Assembly: GCA_023443925.1 (NCBI GenBank)
Contig: JAEZSL010000391.1
Location: 1-8,172 of the forward strand
Direction of reading: 5' to 3'
Origin: Bacillota bacterium
GTDB lineage: Bacteria; Bacillota_A; Clostridia; Lachnospirales; Lachnospiraceae
Length of the DNA: 8,172 nt
A program made the translations under genes and the position numbers. Under the pieces are notes generated by a model, which was given only the letters and a program-made list of their open reading frames with translations, was not told where the DNA came from and searched no databases. Of this stretch, positions 6,320-8,172 are shown one piece after another. The number at the start of each line of letters is the position of its first letter. The stretch's first letter is position 1.

Positions 6320-7669
6320 TCAATCACCAATTACATGGCCCTGCTGTTTTAACACTTCAACTACGCTATTGACATAGCTATTACACAACTCATGGCTTTT
6401 CGCTTCTACCATGACGCGGATTACCGGTTCCGTACCGCTCTCCCGGACGAGAATTCTGCCGTCCTCTCCAAGTTCCTCCGCCACCTTTTCAATGATCTCC
6501 TGCACTTTATTATCTTCTCTGGCTGTTTTCTTATCATTCACCCGTACATTGACCAATAACTGCGGATAGACATATACTTCTTTAATCAGGTCAGAAAGTT
6601 TTGTCTTCTTTTCCAGCATTACTTCCATAATTTTTAAGGAGGTCAGGATTCCGTCACCTGTGGTTGCATGCTTGCTGAAGATTATATGGCCAGATTGCTC
6701 TCCGCCGATGGAATGGCTGTTTTCCAGCATATTTTCATAGACATATTTATCTCCCACCGCCGTCTTTACATAGGAAATACCCTTTTCTTCCAGCGCCTTA
6801 TAAAGACCGAAATTAGACATTATGGTAGTAACAACGGTACTATTATTTAACTCTCCCCGTTCCTTCATATATAAACCGCAGATGTATAGAATCAAGTCAC
6901 CATCTATAATATTACCCTTATCATCCACGGCTAAACACCGATCTGCATCCCCGTCAAAAGCAAATCCTACGTCAAGTTTATTCTCAATGACATGTTTTTG
7001 CAGGACTTCAATATGAGTGGAACCGCAGCCATCATTAATATTGGTACCATTGGGTTCATTGTAAATGGTAAAGGTCTTTGCCCCTAATGCATCAAACACT
7101 CCTTTTGCAATAGTGGAAGCGGAACCGTTGGCACAGTCAAGCCCAACTTTTATCCCGCTGAAAGAACGGGTTGCCAGGGATATCAGATAACCGATATAAC
7201 GGTTTCTTCCTATATAATAATCCGTGGTCTTACCGATCTTTTCACGTTTTGCAAATGGAATGTCCTCCCCATCACCGTCTATGTATTTTTCGATTAAATC
7301 TTCCACTTCTGCTTCTAATTTATATCCGGAGCCGTTCAAAATCTTAATACCATTATCGTAATACGGGTTGTGGCTGGCCGATATCATAATTCCGCAATCA
7401 TAGTTTTCACTTCTTATTAAAAAAGATACACTGGGCGTACTAGTTACATGCATCAGATAAACATCCGCACCGCTTGCCGTCAGACCGGAAACCAGGGCAT
7501 ATTCAAACATATAGCTGGATCTTCTGGTATCTTTACCGATCACTACATTTGCCTTATGCTCCCTGCCATAATAATATCCTAAAAATCTGCCAACCTTATA
7601 AGCATGCTCCACCGTCAGATCAACATTTGCTTCACCACGAAAACCGTCTGTTCCAAAATATTTACCCAT
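6320..7669 (-). CDS. glmM: Phosphoglucosamine mutase GlmM
   Basis: GlmM converts glucosamine-6-phosphate to glucosamine-1-phosphate in the cytoplasm, the step between GlmS and GlmU on the way to UDP-GlcNAc, peptidoglycan and other cell-wall polymers. The 449-aa product has family length and all four alpha-D-phosphohexomutase motifs. The phosphoserine loop is ISASHNP, with the active Ser at 99. The metal-binding loop is DGDADR (239-244), the sugar-specificity loop GGEQSGH (322-328), and the C-terminal phosphate-binding loop RESGTEP (409-415). The N-terminus MGKYFGTDGFRGEAN and the GGEQSGH loop favour GlmM over PgcA or ManB-type mutases. The ATG at 7669 has a GGAG eight bases upstream. It appears to be a single-gene unit: a promoter-like sequence lies about 165 bases upstream, and a hairpin follows before the tig promoter. 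Enzyme activation needs phosphorylation of Ser99. Confidence 0.97.
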   Translation of the reverse strand: MGKYFGTDGFRGEANVDLTVEHAYKVGRFLGYYYGREHKANVVIGKDTRRSSYMFEYALVSGLTASGADVYLMHVTSTPSVSFLIRSENYDCGIMISASHNPYYDNGIKILNGSGYKLEAEVEDLIEKYIDGDGEDIPFAKREKIGKTTDYYIGRNRYIGYLISLATRSFSGIKVGLDCANGSASTIAKGVFDALGAKTFTIYNEPNGTNINDGCGSTHIEVLQKHVIENKLDVGFAFDGDADRCLAVDDKGNIIDGDLILYICGLYMKERGELNNSTVVTTIMSNFGLYKALEEKGISYVKTAVGDKYVYENMLENSHSIGGEQSGHIIFSKHATTGDGILTSLKIMEVMLEKKTKLSDLIKEVYVYPQLLVNVRVNDKKTAREDNKVQEIIEKVAEELGEDGRILVRESGTEPVIRVMVEAKSHELCNSYVNSVVEVLKQQGHVIGD

Positions 7670-7835
7670 ACTTTAAACTCCTTTATAATTTATCTTAAAA
7701 AACTATATTAATATCACAAAATTAACAGTTAATATATCTTATGAATTCCTTGTACTTTATTCTTATACCACTAAAACCGTCCGGTGCATACTTTTACGGC
7801 TAACAAAACCTGGAAGGACAGCCTAACTATATCCG

Positions 7836-7864
7836 ATTGTAACATAACAGTAAGCTCAGTGCAA
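7836..7864 (-). promoter_or_regulatory. Candidate glmM promoter
   Basis: The minus strand has TTGCAC (7864-7859), a 17-base spacer, and TACAAT (7841-7836), with TG at the extended -10 position (TGTTACAAT). The -10 matches consensus at five of six bases and the -35 at three of six. Transcription would begin near 7829, after the SASP terminator, giving a leader of about 160 bases. It is the best promoter match I found in front of glmM. Confidence 0.45.
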
Positions 7865-7955
7865 CCTAATCTGTCGCATGTTATTCGCTGCTGCTTACAA
7901 TCTCCAACACTTTTTATCATATGTTTCGAATCGGCTCTTTGCTCCTTATCATCAT

Positions 7956-8031
7956 AAAAAACATCATCTGTATTATATATCCGGTAAAGTGATTATCCAT
8001 CAAACCCCGGTAATATATACAGATGATGTTT
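7956..8031 (-). terminator. Long stem-loop terminator downstream of the spore protein gene
   Basis: AAACATCATCTGTA (7959-7972) pairs perfectly with TACAGATGATGTTT (8018-8031). After a one-base bulge the stem continues with ATAT/ATAT-type pairs and, past a 2x2 mismatch, CCGG (7981-7984) with CCGG (8007-8010), leaving a loop of about 22 bases. On the minus strand the stem ends in six T (7961-7956), three of them in the stem. On the plus strand no T run extends beyond the stem, so it should act mainly on the minus-strand SASP transcript. Confidence 0.7.
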
Positions 8032-8109
8032 GTATGGTTAACTCGTAAAACAATTATGCAGCATCTGTTGTATAATTTAAGTTAACTGTTTCTTCTAATC
8101 TTTTTCGCT

Positions 8110-8172
8110 TTAGAATGATGATCCCTGACCAGACATGGATTCTTCCTGTCTTCTGATCATACGTTTAACCAT
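8110..8172 (-). CDS. Alpha/beta-type small acid-soluble spore protein, C-terminal fragment
   Basis: Twenty codons and a TAA stop (8112-8110) are visible; the rest of the gene lies beyond the right edge. The peptide begins MVKRMIRRQEESM and ends SGQGSSF. In alpha/beta SASPs the second conserved block reads roughly GSVGGxMVKRMI, followed by a short Glu/Gln-rich tail, so this matches the end of that block and the usual tail length. The Met at 8172 is most likely internal, not a start. SASPs coat spore DNA in an A-like form, protect it from UV and heat, and are degraded by the Gpr protease at germination. They are normally transcribed in the forespore by sigma G, but the promoter is outside the window. 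A terminator-like stem-loop follows. The match is from a short fragment, so other small proteins cannot be fully excluded. Confidence 0.7.
   Translation of the reverse strand: MVKRMIRRQEESMSGQGSSF

Larger units (their letters stand above)
7670..8109 (-). other. SASP-glmM intergenic spacer (440 bases)
   Basis: In transcription order this stretch contains about 78 bases after the SASP stop, the SASP terminator stem-loop (8031-7956), a promoter-like sequence (7864-7836), and an AT-rich glmM leader of about 160 bases ending in a GGAG ribosome-binding site. The leader has only short complementary pieces, such as CCGT with ACGG, and I recognise no riboswitch. A glmS-type ribozyme core is not apparent. 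No convincing gene lies on either strand. Confidence 0.6.

Noticed and set aside
7750..7930. 49-codon minus-strand frame in the SASP-glmM spacer (MIKSVGDCKQQ...)
   Set aside because: The nearest GGAG is about 21 bases from its ATG, the candidate glmM promoter lies within it, and it uses many rare-looking AGG, CGA and CGG codons. It is unlikely to be translated.

Overview
The window is a chromosomal housekeeping segment of a Gram-positive, endospore-forming Clostridia bacterium, most likely Lachnospiraceae-like. That placement is inferred from protein flavour, AT-rich intergenic DNA, strong GGAGG ribosome-binding sites, and what looks like the tail of an alpha/beta-type small acid-soluble spore protein (SASP) at the right edge. 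No 16S or other decisive taxonomic marker is present. Every gene I support lies on the minus strand, so transcription runs from high to low coordinates.

In transcription order the layout is: SASP 3' end (8172-8110); a long stem-loop terminator (8031-7956); a ~440-base spacer with a plausible glmM promoter; glmM, phosphoglucosamine mutase (7669-6320); a spacer with a GC-rich hairpin and an extended -10 promoter; tig, trigger factor (6008-4722); clpP (4663-4082); clpX (4045-2750); a 178-base spacer with a long palindrome; lon (2571-253); a candidate 44-codon ORF overlapping the lon end (269-135); a small hairpin; and the first 27 codons of engB/ysxC (83-1), which runs off the left edge.

The tig-clpP-clpX block joins nascent-chain folding (trigger factor) to the ClpXP protease. 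Lon adds a second ATP-dependent protease, and EngB is a ribosome-assembly GTPase. Together this is a protein-biogenesis and quality-control cluster in the order well known from Firmicutes. GlmM makes glucosamine-1-phosphate for UDP-GlcNAc and peptidoglycan synthesis and seems to be a separate unit. All large proteins are full length with intact catalytic motifs.

I found no mobile-element ORF, CRISPR array, tRNA, rRNA or recognised riboswitch, and no convincing undescribed system. The items most worth a second look are the uncatalogued 44-aa ORF between lon and engB, and the clpX-lon spacer, where a long terminator-like palindrome and a small upstream hairpin compete for the same arm.
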